Source of the DNA: Halogranum rubrum | GTDB taxonomy: Archaea > Halobacteriota > Halobacteria > Halobacteriales > Haloferacaceae | Direction of reading: 5' to 3' | NCBI RefSeq assembly: GCF_900114455.1 | Contig: NZ_FOTC01000006.1 | Location: 1-64,000 of the forward strand | DNA: 64,000 nt | Shown: piece after piece, positions 62,131 through 64,000 of the stretch | Layout of the letters: each line of letters begins with the position of its first letter | How positions within the stretch are numbered: the stretch's first letter is position 1 | Notes under the pieces: generated by a model | Told to the model about the DNA's origin: nothing | Database searches by the model: none | What the model saw: only the letters and a program-made list of their open reading frames with translations | Translations under genes and position numbers: made by a program

Positions 62131-62367
62131 CTACCGTCGCTGCAACCAGAGGAGCGTGTAGACGGTCGCCCCGAAGAGGACGAGTGCCGTCCCCCAGACG
62201 GCGAATATCGCGGCCCACACTCCAGTCTGCATGGCGAATCCGGCGAGGAACAAGACGAGACCGAACAACGCGATACAGAGTGTCACCGAGTGAGTGATAG
62301 TTCCGATTACACCTTGCCTTCGAGTTACCCACTTGTTGGCTTCACTGGTTTCTTGTACGGAGCTCAT
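62131..62367 (-). CDS. Small membrane protein, 78 aa, two transmembrane helices
   Basis: The protein begins MSSVQETSEANKWVTRRQGV, then a helix (LCIALFGLVLFLAGFAM), a short loop, a second helix (WAAIFAVWGTALVLFGATVY) and an arginine tail. The start is ATG 62367 rather than the longer frame, since an AT-rich promoter (acactataaatcgg, 62388-62401) stands just upstream of it on the minus strand. No family recognised. It converges with the PPC gene (81 bases). Confidence 0.7.
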   Translation of the reverse strand: MSSVQETSEANKWVTRRQGVIGTITHSVTLCIALFGLVLFLAGFAMQTGVWAAIFAVWGTALVLFGATVYTLLWLQRR

Positions 62368-62533
62368 TGCTAGTGTGGTACGCAATAACACTATAAATCG
62401 GTTGGGATTCGAGCGAGAGACGGACGATCGAGAGAGCGGTTCGCGAAGTATCGATACGTGAGACGACGGACAGAGCACGTTCTTGTCCCCACCAAAACAT
62501 TCGTATGGGTGGAATTAGCACTACCATACGCAA

Positions 62534-63985
62534 ATGTCGACAGAGCACGGAATCTACAGCGACGGCAACTGGATAGAGTCGGAGTCGGGAGAGACCTTCG
62601 AGGTCCGAAACCCGGCAGACACGGACGAAGTCGTCGGAACCTATCAGTCCGCGACGAGCGCGGATGCCGAGACGGCCATCGAGGCTGCAGTAGCAGCACA
62701 GGACGAGTGGGCATCCACTCCGGGACCGGCACGCGGGGCGATACTGAAAGAGACGGCCGATATCTTGGAATCGCGAAAAGAGGAGTTGACCGAACTGCTC
62801 ACCGCAGAAGAGGGGAAGACGCACGCGGAGGCCGGCGGTGAGGTCCAGCGCGCCATCGATATCTTCGGTTACTACGCGGAGAAGGCACGTGACCTCGGCG
62901 GTACGGCGAAAGCCGCCAGCGCGGAGAACAAACAGCTCTACACCAAGCCCGAACCGCTCGGGACCGTCTCGTTGATTACGCCGTGGAACTATCCGATTGC
63001 CATCCCGGCGTGGAAACTCGCGCCTGCACTCGCCACCGGAAACACCGTCGTGTTCAAACCGGCATCGGTCGCACCGGGCGTCTCTCGGGCGCTGTTCGAA
63101 GCACTCGACGAGGCCGGACTTCCCAACGGTGTCGCGAACTACGTGACCGGGTCGGGCAGCGAAATCGGGTCCGTGTTCGCCGACCACGAGGACATCGACG
63201 CCGTCTCGTTCACTGGCAGTACGGCCGTCGGAACGAGCGTCGCACAACAGGCCGCAGACGACCTCAAGCGCGTCCAGTGTGAGATGGGCGGGAAGAACCC
63301 GACCGTCGTGATGCCGAGCGGCGACCTGGAGATGGCCGTCGACAGCGTCGCCACCGGCGCGTTCGGCGTCACCGGTCAAGCCTGCACCGCCTGTTCCCGG
63401 GCAATCGTCCACGAGGACGTGTACGACGACTTCCTCGACGCGATTGTCGACCACGCAGAGACACTCGAAGTCGGCGACGGCAGCAGCGGCGTCGACATGG
63501 GGCCGCACGTCACCGAGAGTGAACTCGAGGAGACTCTGGAGTACGTCGACGTCGGCATCGACGACGGCGCGACTCTCGAGACGGGCGGTGAGCGACTCAC
63601 GGGCGACGACTACGACGACGGCTACTTCGTCGAACCGACCGTCTTCTCCGACGTGACCCCCGAGATGCGAATCGCCCAAGAGGAGGTATTCGGCCCGGTG
63701 CTGGCCGTAATCTCGGTCTCCGACTTCGAGGAGGCCGTAGAAGTCGCAAACGGCGTCGACTACGGACTCTCGGCGAGCATCATCACCCAGGACCTCTCGG
63801 AGGCGAACCACTTCGTCGACGACGTCGAGGCCGGCGTCGCGAAGGTCAACGAGAAGACGACGGGACTCGAACTGCACGTCCCGTTCGGCGGCTACAAACA
63901 GTCTTCGACGAACACGTACCGCGAGCAGGGCGACGCCGGACTCGACTTCTTCACGTCGACGAAGACGGTCTATCTGAACTACTGA
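62534..63985 (+). CDS. Aldehyde dehydrogenase, probable alpha-ketoglutarate semialdehyde dehydrogenase (copy 2)
   Basis: The 483-residue protein is a paralogue of copy 1 (14103-15551) with the same plan: [20 protein letters not shown], active-site glutamate in CEMGGKNPTVV, catalytic cysteine in GQACTACSRA, and HVPFGGYKQSS near the end. It would oxidise alpha-ketoglutarate semialdehyde or a related product to 2-oxoglutarate. In the pectin half of the window it may serve the uronate-derived branch, while copy 1 beside xylose dehydrogenase serves the pentose branch. The start ATG 62534 is divergent from the small membrane protein gene. Confidence 0.85.
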   Translation: MSTEHGIYSDGNWIESESGETFEVRNPADTDEVVGTYQSATSADAETAIEAAVAAQDEWASTPGPARGAILKETADILESRKEELTELLTAEEGKTHAEAGGEVQRAIDIFGYYAEKARDLGGTAKAASAENKQLYTKPEPLGTVSLITPWNYPIAIPAWKLAPALATGNTVVFKPASVAPGVSRALFEALDEAGLPNGVANYVTGSGSEIGSVFADHEDIDAVSFTGSTAVGTSVAQQAADDLKRVQCEMGGKNPTVVMPSGDLEMAVDSVATGAFGVTGQACTACSRAIVHEDVYDDFLDAIVDHAETLEVGDGSSGVDMGPHVTESELEETLEYVDVGIDDGATLETGGERLTGDDYDDGYFVEPTVFSDVTPEMRIAQEEVFGPVLAVISVSDFEEAVEVANGVDYGLSASIITQDLSEANHFVDDVEAGVAKVNEKTTGLELHVPFGGYKQSSTNTYREQGDAGLDFFTSTKTVYLNY

Positions 63986-64000
63986 CCGCTCTCGCCACGC

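Noticed and set aside
1-64000. CRISPR arrays, rRNA and tRNA genes
   Set aside because: I scanned the intergenic regions and found no repeat-spacer structure, no rRNA-like sequence and no cloverleaf-like segment with a T-arm.

Overview
The window reads as haloarchaeal DNA (class Halobacteria). It has high GC and strongly acidic proteomes. Archaeal TATA boxes lie about 26-30 bases ahead of start codons, often with no room for a leader. Substrate-binding proteins carry twin-arginine lipoprotein signals, and the catabolic genes match the oxidative pentose pathway known from Haloferax. A truncated IS6-type insertion sequence, a ParA partition gene behind iteron-like repeats and a tyrosine recombinase at the left end suggest a megaplasmid or integrated plasmid. 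I cannot name the species.

Layout. 1-3476: IS end, two arrays of 13-bp repeats, parA and its partner gene, integrase. 3916-12705: Gfo/Idh/MocA oxidoreductase, sugar isomerase-like protein, MATE exporter, SGNH esterase, an orphan solute-binding protein, a uronate-dehydrogenase-like epimerase and an IclR regulator. 12983-13469: broken remains of a mannonate dehydratase gene and an SDR gene. 13470-23359: universal stress protein, aldehyde dehydrogenase, xylose dehydrogenase and a complete oligopeptide-type ABC importer (binding protein, two permeases, fused double ATPase). 23602-41504: xylan and pentose genes (GH67, xylonate dehydratase, 2-keto-3-deoxyxylonate dehydratase, GH3, aldo/keto reductase, second IclR regulator, GH43, GH10). 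A HEAT-repeat protein and a lipoprotein/CRTAC1 pair sit among them. 42630-52439: pectin genes (ThuA-like protein, two Gfo/Idh/MocA proteins, CBM9-like protein, pectate-lyase-like barrel protein, exported PL1-like lyase, GH28). 52546-59354: a second complete ABC importer. 59518-63985: enolase-superfamily dehydratase, SDR, PPC-domain protein, small membrane protein and a second aldehyde dehydrogenase.

How it fits together. The xylan hydrolases (GH10, GH43, GH67, GH3) and the SGNH esterase show no export signal, so xylo-oligosaccharides are probably imported by the ABC systems and cut in the cytoplasm. Xylose would then go through xylose dehydrogenase, xylonate dehydratase, KDX dehydratase and alpha-ketoglutarate semialdehyde dehydrogenase to 2-oxoglutarate. 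Only a lactonase is missing from the window. Pectin seems to be cut outside the cell by the Tat-exported lyase and finished inside by GH28. A near-palindromic 17-bp element (GTTCTCTA-NNN-CAGAAC) recurs around both IclR genes and in the GH3/aldo-keto reductase gap, and is my best candidate for the operator of the locus.

The region also carries many gene scars: fragments of a mannonate dehydratase, an SDR, a polysaccharide deacetylase, a ricin-type lectin domain and a third copy of the binding protein. It appears to be built and rebuilt by duplication and deletion.
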